From: Nocardia wallacei
GTDB lineage: Bacteria > Actinomycetota > Actinomycetes > Mycobacteriales > Mycobacteriaceae
DNA: 64,000 nt
Reading direction: 5' to 3'
NCBI RefSeq assembly: GCF_014466955.1
Contig: NZ_AP023396.1
Span: 434,001-498,000 of the forward strand
Made by a program: the position numbers and the translations under genes. Of this stretch, positions 34,213 through 44,501 are shown in pieces. Each line of letters starts with the position of its first letter. The stretch's first letter is position 1. Below the pieces are notes generated by a model that was not told the DNA's origin, did no database searches, and saw only the letters and a program-made list of their open reading frames with translations.

Positions 34213-35778
34213 GTGAGCACCCCGAACACCCCTTCGTCCGGTAGCTCCGCGGGTTCGGCTCCTGCGGGGCAATCCCGTCCTGCCCCAGCGGAAGTCGACG
34301 TTCCGGAGCAGATGCGGATTCGCCGGGAGAAGCGGGAGCGGCTGCTCGCCGAGGGCGGTGAGGTCTATCCCGTAGTCGTGCCGCGCACACATACCCTGGC
34401 GCAAATTCGCGCCGCCTATCCCGACCTGGCGGCCGATACCGCCACCGGTACCCGGGTGGGCGTGGCCGGGCGCGTCATATTCATGCGCAATACCGGCAAA
34501 CTGTGTTTTGCGACGCTGCAGGAGGGTGACGGTACCAAGCTGCAGGCGATGATCAGTCTGAACGGTGTCGGGGCGGACGCACTGGCGGCCTGGAAGGCCG
34601 ATGTGGACCTCGGCGACTTCGTATTCGTGCACGGGGAGGTGATCTCCTCGCGTACCGGTGAATTGAGCGTCATGGCCGATTCCTGGTCGATGGCGGCCAA
34701 GGCGTTGCGGCCGCTGCCGGTGGCGCACAAGGAGTTGAGCGAGGAGTCGCGGGTCCGGCAGCGGTATGTCGATCTGATCGTGCGGCCGGAGGCGCGGGAA
34801 ATGGCGCGCACCCGGGTGAAGGTGGTGCGCGCGCTGCGAAACGCATTGGAGCGCAGGGACTTTCTCGAGGTCGAGACGCCGATGCTGCAAACCCTGCACG
34901 GCGGCGCCGCGGCGCGCCCGTTCGTGACCCACTCCAATGCCCTCGATATGGACCTCTACCTGCGTATCGCGCCGGAGTTGTTCCTCAAGCGCTGCGTGGT
35001 CGGCGGTATCGAGCGGGTCTTCGAGATCAACCGCAACTTCCGTAACGAGGGCGCCGACTCCACGCATTCGCCGGAGTTCGCGATGCTGGAAACGTACGAG
35101 GCCTACGGCACCTATGACGATTCCGCGCGGATGGTGCGGGAATTGGTGCAGGAGGTGGCGCAGGAGGTCTTCGGAACCCAGGTCGTGACGCTGGCCGACG
35201 GCACCGAATACGATCTGAGCGGCGAGTGGAACACCGTCGAGATGTACCCCTCGCTGTCGGACGCGCTGGGCGTCGCGGTGACGCCGGAAACGACCGTCCC
35301 GGAATTGCTCGCGCTGGCCGATCGGGTGGGCCTGGAAATTCCGCCGGACAAGGGCTACGGTCACGGCAAACTCGTCGAGGAACTCTGGGAGCACACCTAC
35401 GGCGACAAGCTGTACGCCCCGACTTTCGTACGCGACTTCCCCGTGGAGACATCCCCGCTGACTCGTCAGCATCGCGACAAGCCGGGCGTGACCGAGAAGT
35501 GGGATCTGTATGTCCGCGGCTTCGAGTTGGCCACGGGCTATTCCGAACTGGTGGATCCGGTGATTCAGCGCGAGCGCTTCATCGATCAGGCGAGATTGGC
35601 GGCGGCGGGTGACGACGAGGCCATGCGGCTGGACGAGGACTTCCTCGCGGCGATGGAACATGGTATGCCGCCGACAACGGGTACCGGTATGGGAATCGAT
35701 CGGTTGCTGATGGCCTTGACCGGTCTGGGAATCCGGGAAACCATACTGTTCCCAATTGTGCGTCCGACTGCTCGCTGA
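34213..35778 (+). CDS. lysS: Lysyl-tRNA synthetase, class II
   Basis: Charges tRNA(Lys). An N-terminal OB-fold anticodon domain (~60-180; [20 protein letters not shown]) precedes the class II core with [10 protein letters not shown] (motif 1), [20 protein letters not shown] (motif 2) and [11 protein letters not shown] (motif 3). 521 residues with a disordered Ser/Pro-rich start of ~25. Upstream of lsr2, the same pairing as Rv3598c-Rv3597c. Confidence 0.96.
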   Translation: MSTPNTPSSGSSAGSAPAGQSRPAPAEVDVPEQMRIRREKRERLLAEGGEVYPVVVPRTHTLAQIRAAYPDLAADTATGTRVGVAGRVIFMRNTGKLCFATLQEGDGTKLQAMISLNGVGADALAAWKADVDLGDFVFVHGEVISSRTGELSVMADSWSMAAKALRPLPVAHKELSEESRVRQRYVDLIVRPEAREMARTRVKVVRALRNALERRDFLEVETPMLQTLHGGAAARPFVTHSNALDMDLYLRIAPELFLKRCVVGGIERVFEINRNFRNEGADSTHSPEFAMLETYEAYGTYDDSARMVRELVQEVAQEVFGTQVVTLADGTEYDLSGEWNTVEMYPSLSDALGVAVTPETTVPELLALADRVGLEIPPDKGYGHGKLVEELWEHTYGDKLYAPTFVRDFPVETSPLTRQHRDKPGVTEKWDLYVRGFELATGYSELVDPVIQRERFIDQARLAAAGDDEAMRLDEDFLAAMEHGMPPTTGTGMGIDRLLMALTGLGIRETILFPIVRPTAR

Positions 35779-35893
35779 GTCGTCGGATTCGAATGCCGAA
35801 GTCTCGTGTTGGAAATCTCCGAATTCGAGGTATTCTCAACTCGGGCATCGGCCTACTATGCGGGTCGCACGATTTCGAGAGGACGTTCATCTC

Positions 35894-36259
35894 ATGGCAA
35901 AGAAGGTCACCGTTAGCCTGATCGACGATGTCGACGGTGAGTCCATCGCGGACGAGACCGTCGAGTTCGCGATCGACGGTGTGTCGTACGAGATCGACTT
36001 GTCCGCGGCAAATGCGGCAAAGCTGCGCGACGGGCTGGAGCAGTGGGTCACCAACGCACGTCGGGTGAGCGGACGGCGGCGGAGCAAGCCGGCGGGTGCG
36101 ACCGCGGGTGCGACCAAGAGCAGGGTGTCGATGGACCGCGAGCAGAGTGCGGCAATTCGGGAATGGGCACGGCGCAAGGGCCACAAGGTCTCGGCGCGCG
36201 GACGTATCTCGGCCGACATTACCGAGGCATACAACAAGGAAGTCGGCCGTACCAACTAG
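35894..36259 (+). CDS. lsr2: Nucleoid-associated protein Lsr2
   Basis: H-NS-like DNA bridging protein that silences AT-rich, often foreign, genes. The N-terminal oligomerisation domain ([16 protein letters not shown]) and the C-terminal AT-hook-like domain with the minor-groove RGR ([11 protein letters not shown]) are intact; 121 residues. GAGAGGA lies 12-18 bases before ATG 35894. Followed by a 15-bp hairpin. Confidence 0.97.
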   Translation: MAKKVTVSLIDDVDGESIADETVEFAIDGVSYEIDLSAANAAKLRDGLEQWVTNARRVSGRRRSKPAGATAGATKSRVSMDREQSAAIREWARRKGHKVSARGRISADITEAYNKEVGRTN

Positions 36260-36294
36260 CCGTAGCACCAGACTCGGCTACTCTTGCTGTTTTC

Positions 36295-36344
36295 ACCGCT
36301 GCCGTCCGGAGGAATCGTGCGCCGTCCGGACGGCAGCGGTATTT
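36295..36344 (+). terminator. Rho-independent-like terminator after lsr2
   Basis: Perfect 15-bp stem (36295-36309 with 36326-36340), 16-base loop, then ATTTT. One of the few terminators here with a T run. Confidence 0.8.
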
Positions 36345-36486
36345 TCATATCGTTTCCGCATGACCGATGGGCGGCGTTTGTCCTTCGATACGCGCCGCAT
36401 GATCTTGCTCGGGTGGGGGCGGCGCGGCACCATGGAAACGTGCGAACGACGTCGCTGCCCGAGTGGAGAGTTGAGGGATCGGCGCA

Positions 36487-37110
36487 GTGACCGCATTTCA
36501 CGAATCGTTCCTGCGATTCATCGACGACACGGGCCGGCAGCAGGAGTTCGCGCTTTCTCCCGATCTGCAGCGCGTCACCATCGGCCGTTCGCAGCAGGCC
36601 GATCTGACGCTGTCCTGGGACGCCGAGGTGTCGCGGCTGCACGCGTCGGTGGAGTACCTGGGGGCGCACTGGACGATCGTGGACGACGGCCTCTCCCGCA
36701 ACGGCACGTTCGTCAACGGGGAACGACTGGTCGGCCGGCGACGCCTCTCGCCCGGCGATCGGATCCGGGTGGGCACCTCGCTGCTGGCGTTCCACGACTT
36801 CACCGGCGTCGCCGACGACGCCACCCGCACCTCCACCGGTTCGCTGCCCTCGCTGCGGTCGCTGACCGAGACCCAGCGATCGGTGCTGATCGCGCTGTGC
36901 CGCCCCTACAAGAACAACGCCGGGTTCGCGACGCCCGCACCGAACCAGCAGATCGCCGACGAGCTGTTCCTGAGCGTGGACGCGATCAAGACCCACATGC
37001 GCACGTTGTTCGCGAAGTTCGGGGTGGAGGATCTGCCGCAGAATCAGAAGCGGGTGCGGCTGGCGATGCTGGCCATGCAGAGCGGCATCATCTCCGAACG
37101 CGATCTGTGA
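36487..37110 (+). CDS. FHA domain protein with C-terminal helix-turn-helix
   Basis: 207 residues. An FHA domain (~25-105) has the phosphothreonine-binding loop pattern GRS...SRLHASV...SRNGTFVNG. The C-terminal ~75 residues (LTETQRSVLIALCRPY... NQQIADELFLSVDAIKTHMRTLFAKF) form a LuxR/GerE-type HTH. Hence a transcription factor likely switched by Ser/Thr kinase signalling. GTG 36487 has GAGGGA about 10 bases upstream. Sits between lsr2 and clpC1. Confidence 0.85.
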   Translation: MTAFHESFLRFIDDTGRQQEFALSPDLQRVTIGRSQQADLTLSWDAEVSRLHASVEYLGAHWTIVDDGLSRNGTFVNGERLVGRRRLSPGDRIRVGTSLLAFHDFTGVADDATRTSTGSLPSLRSLTETQRSVLIALCRPYKNNAGFATPAPNQQIADELFLSVDAIKTHMRTLFAKFGVEDLPQNQKRVRLAMLAMQSGIISERDL

Positions 37111-37220
37111 CCCGGTCGGATGGCGCTCGGCACTGTTCGCTCTGGGCGTACGTCCTGCAGAAACGTTCCTGGCAACGGTCGCGTTATGAGTGAATGAGGC
37201 GCGCTGTCGCCGGTTCGCAA

Positions 37221-37226
37221 TAGGGT
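37221..37226 (+). promoter_or_regulatory. -10 element candidate for clpC1
   Basis: TAGGGT in the 254-base gap before clpC1, implying a leader of about 130 bases. Confidence 0.4.
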
Positions 37227-37364
37227 GGACGGACGACGGCCGTGACCCCCGCCAACTAGAGTGGGAGGCGGGGGAGTGCAACCCCAGGGCTTCATGGCAG
37301 GCTGGCGATCGGTCGACTGAAGCGCCGGACAGCCGTAGTAAGCGGAGCAGGAAGTGAGGGAGCG

Positions 37365-39908
37365 ATGTTCGAGAGGTTCACCGACCGCGCGCGGCGGGTC
37401 GTTGTCCTGGCCCAGGAAGAGGCCAGGATGCTCAACCACAACTACATCGGCACCGAGCACATCCTGCTGGGCCTGATCCACGAGGGTGAGGGTGTCGCGG
37501 CGAAGTCTCTGGAATCCCTGGGCATTTCGCTGGAGGGTGTGCGCAGCCAGGTCGAGGAGATCATCGGGCAGGGCCAGCAGGCGCCGTCCGGTCACATCCC
37601 CTTCACGCCCCGTGCCAAGAAGGTGCTGGAGCTGAGCCTGCGCGAGGCGCTGCAACTCGGCCACAACTACATCGGCACCGAGCACATCCTGCTCGGCCTG
37701 ATCCGCGAGGGCGAGGGCGTCGCCGCCCAGGTCCTGGTGAAGCTGGGCGCCGACCTGAACCGGGTGCGGCAGCAGGTCATCCAGCTGCTGTCCGGATACC
37801 AGGGCAAGGAGCCGGTGGAATCCGGCGCCCGCGGCGAGACCGGCACCCCCTCCACCTCCCTGGTGCTCGACCAGTTCGGCCGCAACCTGACGCAGGCCGC
37901 GCTGGAGGGCAAGCTGGACCCGGTCATCGGCCGCTCGAAGGAGATCGAGCGCGTCATGCAGGTGCTGTCCCGCCGCACCAAGAACAACCCGGTGCTGATC
38001 GGCGAGCCCGGTGTCGGCAAGACGGCCGTGGTCGAGGGCCTGGCGCAGGCCATCGTCAACGGCGAGGTCCCCGAGACGCTGAAGGACAAGCAGCTGTACA
38101 CCCTCGACCTGGGTTCCCTGGTCGCGGGAAGCCGCTACCGCGGTGATTTCGAGGAGCGCCTGAAGAAGGTGCTCAAGGAGATCAACACCCGCGGCGACAT
38201 CATCCTGTTCATCGACGAGCTGCACACGCTGGTCGGTGCCGGTGCCGCCGAGGGCGCGATCGACGCCGCCTCCATCCTCAAGCCGAAGCTGGCCCGCGGC
38301 GAGCTGCAGACCATCGGCGCCACCACCCTCGACGAGTACCGCAAGTACATCGAGAAGGACGCCGCCCTGGAGCGCCGCTTCCAGCCGGTGCAGGTGGGCG
38401 AGCCGACGGTCGAGCACACCATCAACATCCTCAAGGGCCTGCGCGACCGGTACGAGGCGCACCACCGGGTGTCCATCACCGACGGTGCCCTGGTCGCCGC
38501 CGCTACCCTCGCCGACCGCTACATCAACGACCGGTTCCTGCCGGACAAGGCGATCGACCTGATCGACGAGGCCGGCGCCCGGATGCGCATCCGCCGCATG
38601 ACCGCACCGCCGGACCTGCGCGAATTCGACGACAAGATCGCCGAGGCGCGCCGGGAGAAGGAGTCCGCGATCGACGCGCAGGACTTCGAGAAGGCCGCGC
38701 GGCTGCGCGACAAGGAGAAGCAGCTGGTCGCCAAGCGCGCCGAGCGCGAGAAGCAGTGGCGCTCGGGCGATCTGGATGTCGTGGCCGAGGTCGACGACGA
38801 GCAGATCGCGGAGGTGCTGGCCAACTGGACCGGTATCCCGGTGTTCAAGCTCACCGAGGAGGAGACCACCCGTCTGCTCCGCATGGAGGACGAGCTGCAC
38901 AAGCGGATCATCGGCCAGGAGGACGCGGTCAAGGCCGTGTCCAAGGCCATCCGCCGCACGCGTGCGGGCCTGAAGGACCCGAAGCGTCCGTCCGGTTCGT
39001 TCATCTTCGCCGGTCCGTCCGGTGTCGGTAAGACCGAGCTGTCCAAGGCGCTGGCGAACTTCCTGTTCGGCGACGACGACGCGCTCATCCAGATCGACAT
39101 GGGCGAGTTCCACGACCGCTTCACCGCCTCGCGGCTGTTCGGTGCCCCTCCGGGCTACGTCGGCTACGAGGAGGGCGGCCAGCTCACCGAGAAGGTGCGC
39201 CGCAAGCCGTTCTCGGTCGTGCTGTTCGACGAGATCGAGAAGGCCCACCAGGAGATCTACAACACCCTGTTGCAGGTCCTCGAGGACGGCCGCCTCACCG
39301 ACGGCCAGGGCCGCACGGTCGACTTCAAGAACACGGTGCTGATCTTCACCTCGAACCTCGGCACCTCGGATATCTCGAAGGCCGTGGGTCTGGGCTTCAC
39401 CCAGTCCAACAGCGAGGGCTCGAACTACGAGCGGATGAAGCTCAAGGTCAACGACGAGCTGAAGAAGCACTTCCGGCCCGAGTTCCTCAACCGCATCGAC
39501 GACGTGATCGTCTTCCACCAGCTCACCACCGAGCAGATCGTGGAGATGGTGGATCTGATGATCAGCCGCGTCGGCGTGCAGCTGAAGAACAAGGACATGG
39601 AGATGGAGCTGACCGACCGGGCCAAGAGCCTGCTCGCCAAGCGCGGCTTCGATCCGGTGCTCGGTGCGCGCCCGCTGCGTCGCACCATCCAGCGCGAGAT
39701 CGAGGACCAGCTGTCGGAGAAGATCCTCTTCGGCGAGATCGGCGCGGGTCAGATCGTCTCGGTCGATGTCGAGGGCTGGGACGGCGAAGGCGCCGGCGAG
39801 GATGCCAAGTTCACCTTCACCGGTAGGGCCAAGCCGGCCAAGCCCGTGGCGGAGGACGAGCAGCCGGTCGAGGTGCTGGCCGGCGAGGCCTCCGCGTCCG
39901 GAGAGTAA
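37365..39908 (+). CDS. clpC1: ClpC1 ATPase subunit of the Clp protease
   Basis: Hsp100 unfoldase that feeds substrates to ClpP1P2. Two N-terminal Clp repeats (each with [14 protein letters not shown]) span ~1-145; AAA-1 has GEPGVGKT and AAA-2 [14 protein letters not shown], with the coiled-coil middle domain between. 847 residues, near identical in length to mycobacterial ClpC1. GAGGGA precedes ATG 37365. A strong terminator follows. Confidence 0.98.
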   Translation: MFERFTDRARRVVVLAQEEARMLNHNYIGTEHILLGLIHEGEGVAAKSLESLGISLEGVRSQVEEIIGQGQQAPSGHIPFTPRAKKVLELSLREALQLGHNYIGTEHILLGLIREGEGVAAQVLVKLGADLNRVRQQVIQLLSGYQGKEPVESGARGETGTPSTSLVLDQFGRNLTQAALEGKLDPVIGRSKEIERVMQVLSRRTKNNPVLIGEPGVGKTAVVEGLAQAIVNGEVPETLKDKQLYTLDLGSLVAGSRYRGDFEERLKKVLKEINTRGDIILFIDELHTLVGAGAAEGAIDAASILKPKLARGELQTIGATTLDEYRKYIEKDAALERRFQPVQVGEPTVEHTINILKGLRDRYEAHHRVSITDGALVAAATLADRYINDRFLPDKAIDLIDEAGARMRIRRMTAPPDLREFDDKIAEARREKESAIDAQDFEKAARLRDKEKQLVAKRAEREKQWRSGDLDVVAEVDDEQIAEVLANWTGIPVFKLTEEETTRLLRMEDELHKRIIGQEDAVKAVSKAIRRTRAGLKDPKRPSGSFIFAGPSGVGKTELSKALANFLFGDDDALIQIDMGEFHDRFTASRLFGAPPGYVGYEEGGQLTEKVRRKPFSVVLFDEIEKAHQEIYNTLLQVLEDGRLTDGQGRTVDFKNTVLIFTSNLGTSDISKAVGLGFTQSNSEGSNYERMKLKVNDELKKHFRPEFLNRIDDVIVFHQLTTEQIVEMVDLMISRVGVQLKNKDMEMELTDRAKSLLAKRGFDPVLGARPLRRTIQREIEDQLSEKILFGEIGAGQIVSVDVEGWDGEGAGEDAKFTFTGRAKPAKPVAEDEQPVEVLAGEASASGE

Positions 39909-39919
39909 GGCCGTTCGAG

Positions 39920-39960
39920 AGCCCCGCCGCACCAGGTTCGCCTGGGGCAGCGGGGCTTTC
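39920..39960 (+). terminator. Terminator after clpC1
   Basis: Stem AGCCCCGC...CCAGG, tetraloop TTCG, CCTGG...GCGGGGCT with small internal mismatches, then TTTC. Begins 12 bases after the stop. Confidence 0.8.
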
Positions 39961-40063
39961 GCGTGTCGGCGGTCGATCTCACGGCCGCGCTCCGCCCGAA
40001 ATTCGGTGGCGTGTTCGCGGCTGCTCGAGGCATCGTTCGAGCACACCGACGCGGAAGGAACGC

Positions 40064-40861
40064 ATGCTCACCGAGGCGCAGATCGACAGTTTCATCGCGG
40101 ACGGGTTCGTGCGGGTCGAACGGGCGTTTCCCCGGGAGGTCGCGGACGCGGGCCGGGAAATACTGTGGCGGGAGACCGGCTGCGATCCGGACGACCCGTC
40201 GAGTTGGACGCAGCCGGTGATCCGGCTCGGCGATCACGCCGAGGAGCCGTTCCGGCAGGCCGCGACCGCTCCGGCGCTGCGCGAGGCGTTCGACCAGCTG
40301 GTCGGGGCCGAGCGCTGGTGGCCGCGAATCAGTGTGGGCACCTTCCCCATTCGTTTCCCCAGCGAATACCCGCCCGCCGACGACGGCTGGCACATCGACG
40401 CGAGCTTCGCAGGTGATCCGCCACCGGCCGATCCGCTGCGGTGGCGGGTCAACCTGTGGTCCAAGGGCCGGGCGCTGCTGATGCTGTTCCTGTTCTCCGA
40501 TGTCGGACCGGACGACGCCCCGACCCGCATCCGGGTCGGCTCGCACCTGCGCCTGCCCGGCGCCCTGCGGCCGCTGGGCGAAGACGGCGCCGCGGTGATC
40601 GACCTGGTCGACGTCTTCGCCTCCACCGAGGACCTGCCGCAGGTGACGGCGACCGGCAATGCCGGAGACGTCTACCTGTGCCACCCCTTCCTCGTGCACG
40701 CCGCGCAGCCCAACCGCGTAGGCCGTCCGAAGTTCATGGCCCAGCCGCCGCTGGTGCTGCGCGAGCCGTGCGTGCTCGACCGCCCCGACGATGCGTATTC
40801 GCCTGTGGAGCGGGCGATTCTGCGCGGATTGGGGATTTCCGCCGCCGATCGGCAGCGGTGA
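40064..40861 (+). CDS. Phytanoyl-CoA dioxygenase family protein
   Basis: 265-residue Fe(II)/2-oxoglutarate dioxygenase. The iron ligands are His110 and Asp112 in WHIDAS and a distal His (207 or 212) in YLCHPFLVHAAQ; a following Arg (RVGRPKFM) can bind 2-oxoglutarate. AAGGA precedes ATG 40064. Substrate unknown; relatives act on lipids, halogenated metabolites or natural products. Confidence 0.87.
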   Translation: MLTEAQIDSFIADGFVRVERAFPREVADAGREILWRETGCDPDDPSSWTQPVIRLGDHAEEPFRQAATAPALREAFDQLVGAERWWPRISVGTFPIRFPSEYPPADDGWHIDASFAGDPPPADPLRWRVNLWSKGRALLMLFLFSDVGPDDAPTRIRVGSHLRLPGALRPLGEDGAAVIDLVDVFASTEDLPQVTATGNAGDVYLCHPFLVHAAQPNRVGRPKFMAQPPLVLREPCVLDRPDDAYSPVERAILRGLGISAADRQR

Positions 40862-40932
40862 TACTCCACGCGTTCGATTCGCGCCCGAGGTAACGAGTGC
40901 GCCGACCGCTGGCGCCTCGCCTTTCCTCCGGC

Positions 40933-41727
40933 TCAGCGCAGACGTTCGAGCACCGGGGCGAAGGCGCCCGCCAGGTCGCCCGGCACGATCAGCTCATCGA
41001 TGCCGTACTTCTCGCGGCGGCGGTTCAGGATCTCCGCGGCTTCGCCGGGATCGGCGGGGAGTAGGCCGACGGCTCCGGCGGCACGCAACTCGGCCGCGCT
41101 GGGGACCTTCCAGTTACCCGGCCAGCGGGGCATCTCGTCGCCGATGCCGACCAGCTGGCTGGTGAAGGCGATCGGGCGGTCGGTGTGGTCGCGTACGCGC
41201 GCCACCGTGTCGGCCAGATCTGTCTCGGTGGCGTGTGGCAGCAGGGCGACGAGGACGCGATCCGCGATCTCGGCCGCGGCGGCCAGCATCTTCGGTCCGG
41301 AGGCGGCGATCACCACCGGGGGCGCCGGGGTCACCTCGGTGCGTACCGCCGCCACCGTGGCGACCAGATGCGCGCGCCGCTGCGCGGCCGAACCCCAGGG
41401 CAGGCCGAGCCGTTCGGTCTCCGGCCGGGCGTCCGGACGGCCGATGCCGATGCCCAGGTCGAATCGACCGTCGGAGAGCAGTTGCAGCGCGGCGGTCTCC
41501 CGCACGGTACCCGCCACGGGGCGCAGCGGGGCCGCGAGCACATTCGGGCGCAGGCGCAGCGTGCTGGTCACCGCGGCGGCGGCCGCGAGGGCGGGAAACG
41601 GGGACGGGGTGTGCAGCGTGTCCGGCAGCAGCAAGGTGTGGTAGCCCTGCTCCTGCGCGGTGCGTGCGGTGCGTACCCAGTCGGCCCCGGATCGCGGGAC
41701 CCGCATGGTGGCGAATGTCATGGGCAT
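40933..41727 (-). CDS. LLM-class (F420-dependent type) oxidoreductase
   Basis: 264-residue luciferase-like monooxygenase family protein. TLRLRPNVLAAPLRPVAGTVRETAALQLLSDGR and FDLGIGIGRPDAR are typical of actinobacterial F420-dependent members. Start ATG 41727 has GGAGG 5 bases upstream, preferred over the frame opening 36 bases earlier. Substrate unknown. Confidence 0.87.
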   Translation of the reverse strand: MPMTFATMRVPRSGADWVRTARTAQEQGYHTLLLPDTLHTPSPFPALAAAAAVTSTLRLRPNVLAAPLRPVAGTVRETAALQLLSDGRFDLGIGIGRPDARPETERLGLPWGSAAQRRAHLVATVAAVRTEVTPAPPVVIAASGPKMLAAAAEIADRVLVALLPHATETDLADTVARVRDHTDRPIAFTSQLVGIGDEMPRWPGNWKVPSAAELRAAGAVGLLPADPGEAAEILNRRREKYGIDELIVPGDLAGAFAPVLERLR

Positions 41728-41779
41728 GTGAACCTCCGTAGCTCGGAAAGTGTTCGGTGGCAACGGTTGAGACCCGGCA

Positions 41780-42043
41780 TCACCGCCGCGCGCGCCGGGT
41801 GCGGCGCAGCACCTCCAACCTGGTCAGGTACTGGTCTTCGTCGATCTCGCCGCGAGCGAACGCCGAGCGCAGGGTGCCGATGCCGCGGTCGCGCCACCGG
41901 GCCCGCCGGGACACGAATACGATCGCGATCACGGTGAGCCAGAACAGGACCGGGAAGATCCAGAACAACGGCCAGGGGTGCGGGCCGCCGTCGTAGTGGT
42001 CGGCGAGGAAGGAAACGGCTTCGGGAGACGTGTAGATGTTCAT
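41780..42043 (-). CDS. Small SHOCT-domain membrane protein
   Basis: 87 residues with one TM segment (~22-42; WPLFWIFPVLFWLTVIAIVF) followed by a basic stretch and a SHOCT-type helix (LRSAFARGEIDEDQYLTRLEVL). ATG 42043 follows GGGAGG closely and overlaps the stop of the decayed DUF1877 frame (ATGA). Function unknown. Confidence 0.75.
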   Translation of the reverse strand: MNIYTSPEAVSFLADHYDGGPHPWPLFWIFPVLFWLTVIAIVFVSRRARWRDRGIGTLRSAFARGEIDEDQYLTRLEVLRRTRRARR

Positions 42044-42393
42044 GCCTCCCAGCCTCTTCCGATTCCGGGCCGCGGGCATCGGCGCGCGGGCGGTAACCGG
42101 CGTACGTATCGGTGCGTATACGCCGGGCGCTGACCGAACGACAGGAGTGCCCCCGACCCGTCGGCGGCGGCGAACTCGAACAACCGCACCAGATGGCCGT
42201 CGTTGACGCGCAGGTAGTCCAGGGCATCGTCGCCCCCTGCCAGATGTTCGGGTAGACGTTGTGCGCCGTCATCCGCTCCGGGTCGAGATAGTGGGCCAAC
42301 TGGTCGAATGTGGTGCGCCGCAGCACCTTCGCGATCTGCCGGACCAGGTAGACCGGGGCGCCGACACGATCGGCCGCGGCGGGAGCCGGCCGC
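42040..42393 (-). pseudogene. Frameshifted, 5'-truncated DUF1877 gene remnant
   Basis: Reading the minus strand from 42393, one frame gives ADRVGAPVYLVRQIAKVL, then LAHYLDPERMTAHNVYPNIWQG; near 42232 the similarity jumps to another frame, DDALDYLRVNDGHLVRLFEF and ADGSGALLSF. Joined, these match the end of DUF1877 proteins (the YPxIW...DDALDYL pattern). There is no start codon and the N-terminal half is absent. A run of five G at the jump suggests a slippage indel. The insert may also be a sequencing error, but the missing N-terminus argues for true decay. Confidence 0.6.
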
Positions 42394-43056
42394 CTACTGC
42401 CAGCCCGGCCGGACCAGGCCCGACTCGTATGCCATCACGACCAGCTGGGTGCGGTCGCGGGCGTTGAGCTTCAACAGGATTCGGCTCACATGGGTGCGCG
42501 CGGTGGCGGGGCTCAGGAACAGCCGCTCGGCGATCTCGGCATTGGTGAGGCCCTCGGCGACCAAGGTCATCACCTCGCGTTCGCGCTCGGTGAGTTCGGA
42601 CAGCTCGGCCGTCGGCGCGGGCTTCGCGCGGGTGGCGAACTCGGCGACCAGCCGCCGGGTGACGCTGGGAGACAGCAGCGCCTCGCCGTCGGCCACCACG
42701 CGCACCGCCTTCACCAGGTCGGCGGGCTCGGTGTGTTTGACGAGGAAACCCGTAGCACCGGAACGCATCGCCTCGAACACGTACTCGTCCAGCTCGAAGG
42801 TGGTGAGCACGACCACCTTCACCGCGGCCAGTGCCGGATCGCCCGCGATCTCGCGGGTGGCGGCCAACCCGTCGAGCACCGGCATCCGGATATCCATCAG
42901 CACCACATCGGGCCGCAACTCGCGGGTCATCCGCACGGCCTGCGCCCCGTTGTCCGCCTCCCCGGCCACCTCGATCCCGTCCTGCGCGTCCAGCAGCGCG
43001 ACGAAACCGCCGCGCACCAGCGCCTGGTCGTCGGCCACCAGCACTCGGATGCTCAC
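42394..43056 (-). CDS. NarL-family response regulator
   Basis: 220 residues: receiver domain with phospho-acceptor Asp55 (VVLMDIRMP), conserved Thr and Lys (VVLTTF, FLVKH), and a LuxR HTH at ~155-215 (TNAEIAERLFLSPATARTHVSRIL). GTG 43056 has GGGAGG 4 bases upstream. Lies 79 bases after the kinase gene and opposite an ABC exporter, its probable target. Confidence 0.94.
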   Translation of the reverse strand: MSIRVLVADDQALVRGGFVALLDAQDGIEVAGEADNGAQAVRMTRELRPDVVLMDIRMPVLDGLAATREIAGDPALAAVKVVVLTTFELDEYVFEAMRSGATGFLVKHTEPADLVKAVRVVADGEALLSPSVTRRLVAEFATRAKPAPTAELSELTEREREVMTLVAEGLTNAEIAERLFLSPATARTHVSRILLKLNARDRTQLVVMAYESGLVRPGWQ

Positions 43057-43135
43057 CGGACCTCCCGGTTCGAGGTGGACCGGTTCCTGCCGTCGGTGCG
43101 GTTGCCGGGATGGGGATACGGTGTGCGTCGCGGAG

Positions 43136-44374
43136 TCATGTGTCGTCCCGGGGGTCGGTGTCGAGGCGGGGGATGGGGAGACGAGCGCGGACCAGGAAGC
43201 CGCCGTCGGGCTTCGGGGCCGCGGTCAGTTCACCGCCCAGCACGTGGGCGCGTTCGATCATGCCCGGAATACCGTTGCCGCCGTGGGACTCCGCGGCGGT
43301 TGCGATTCCGGAGGCCGGGCTGGACGCCTGTGGACAACTCGACGGCGGCGAATTCTCGACGATCAGCACCAGGGTGTCGGGCGAGAAATCCACGGTGACA
43401 ACGGCATCCGACGACGGCGCGTGGCGCATCACGTTGGTCAGCGACTCCTGCACGATGCGGGCGGCGGCCCCGTCGAGCACGGCGGGCAACCGCTGCGGCG
43501 TGCCGCGCACCTCGGTGCGGACGGCCAGCCCGGCCGCCCGAGCCGGGCCGATCAGTGCGTCCAGATCGGTGACCCCGACGGCCGGACGTATCGGCGCCGC
43601 AACGGCATCCGCGCCGGCGCGCAGGGACCGCAGCAGCGTGTGCACCTCGCCGAGGGCAGCGCGGCTGGCCTGTTTGATGGCCGCGAGCGCGGGCGCCGCC
43701 TGCTCCGGTTTGCGGTCCAGCAACTCGAGCGCCACCGAGGACTGCACGTTGATCAGCGAGAGGCTGTGCGCCAGCACGTCGTGCAGTTCGCGGGCGATGG
43801 CCAGCCGCTCCTCGGTCGCCCGCTGCTCCCGGCGGGCCAGCTCCCGGGCGCGTTCGGCCTCCTCGTTGGCCCGCGCGGCCTCGGCCCGCTGACGGCGCGC
43901 CACCAGCACCGCCCGGCGCTGCCGCAGCCCCTCGGCCACCGCGATCAGCACGCTGAGCCAGGCCAGCAGGCCGACCGCCCGCCAGCTGTCGGCCGAATGC
44001 CCGCGCAGCACGGGCACCGGCCACACCATCAACAGATAGCCCACCGGCACGAACGGGTAGGTGCGCCAGCGCGAGCCCCGGCTCGCCGCGGTGAGGAAGG
44101 CGATCACCAGCGAGAGGAAGATCGGCCCGTAGCCGTAGCCGACGAGCAGATACGTCGCCGTGACGGCCAGGACGCCGAGGAAGACGGCCGCCGGGTGGAT
44201 GCGGCGTACGACCAGCAGCAGCGGCCCCGCCACCAGCAGGAACACCCCGAGTACGTCGAGGCCGCGGGCGCCGCTCTGGTGCAGATTGGCGAGGTTGCCC
44301 CCGATCAACTGCACCACGGCGACGGCCAGCGCCACCACCACGTCCCGGCCGTTCGGCCGCGTCCTCGACTGCAC
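43136..44374 (-). CDS. Sensor histidine kinase (HisKA_3 type)
   Basis: 412 residues. About four to five TM segments (~8-110) form the sensor; the dimerisation box with the phospho-His is ARELHDVLAHSLSLINVQSS, and the ATPase domain carries ESLTNVMRHA and GGNGIPGMIERA. Start: the frame is open to 44647, overlapping the divergent ABC gene, but GTG 44374 has TACCGT 6 bases upstream (leaderless) and gives the family start. Partner of the following response regulator. Confidence 0.9.
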   Translation of the reverse strand: MQSRTRPNGRDVVVALAVAVVQLIGGNLANLHQSGARGLDVLGVFLLVAGPLLLVVRRIHPAAVFLGVLAVTATYLLVGYGYGPIFLSLVIAFLTAASRGSRWRTYPFVPVGYLLMVWPVPVLRGHSADSWRAVGLLAWLSVLIAVAEGLRQRRAVLVARRQRAEAARANEEAERARELARREQRATEERLAIARELHDVLAHSLSLINVQSSVALELLDRKPEQAAPALAAIKQASRAALGEVHTLLRSLRAGADAVAAPIRPAVGVTDLDALIGPARAAGLAVRTEVRGTPQRLPAVLDGAAARIVQESLTNVMRHAPSSDAVVTVDFSPDTLVLIVENSPPSSCPQASSPASGIATAAESHGGNGIPGMIERAHVLGGELTAAPKPDGGFLVRARLPIPRLDTDPRDDT

Positions 44375-44380
44375 ACTCGC

Positions 44381-44386
44381 ACGGTA
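44381..44386 (-). promoter_or_regulatory. -10 element for the histidine kinase gene
   Basis: TACCGT on the minus strand with a 6-base spacer to GTG 44374; leaderless arrangement. Confidence 0.5.
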
Positions 44387-44501
44387 GCCCGGGCCGCGGC
44401 CGAACGGCAGCCGCGCGGCGCGAATTACGTCTGGATACGTACGCCGGGTCGCGCTGCGCGGCGGATGTGTCGACCCAGGTCGCGGGCGGATTCTCGAAGG
44501 C

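Noticed and set aside
37111..37364. ClgR operator or HAIR box upstream of clpC1
   Set aside because: No stretch matches the palindromes I know for ClgR or HspR closely enough.
37044..40046. 1000-codon open frame antisense to clpC1
   Set aside because: Shadow of the high-GC clpC1 codons; His/Arg/Leu-biased composition, no family resemblance, and the sense frame is an unmistakable ClpC1.
41718..42326. 202-codon minus-strand frame as an intact gene
   Set aside because: Only its first ~30 codons resemble a protein family; the rest is out of frame with DUF1877 and antisense or shifted relative to the SHOCT gene, so it was treated as a frameshifted remnant.
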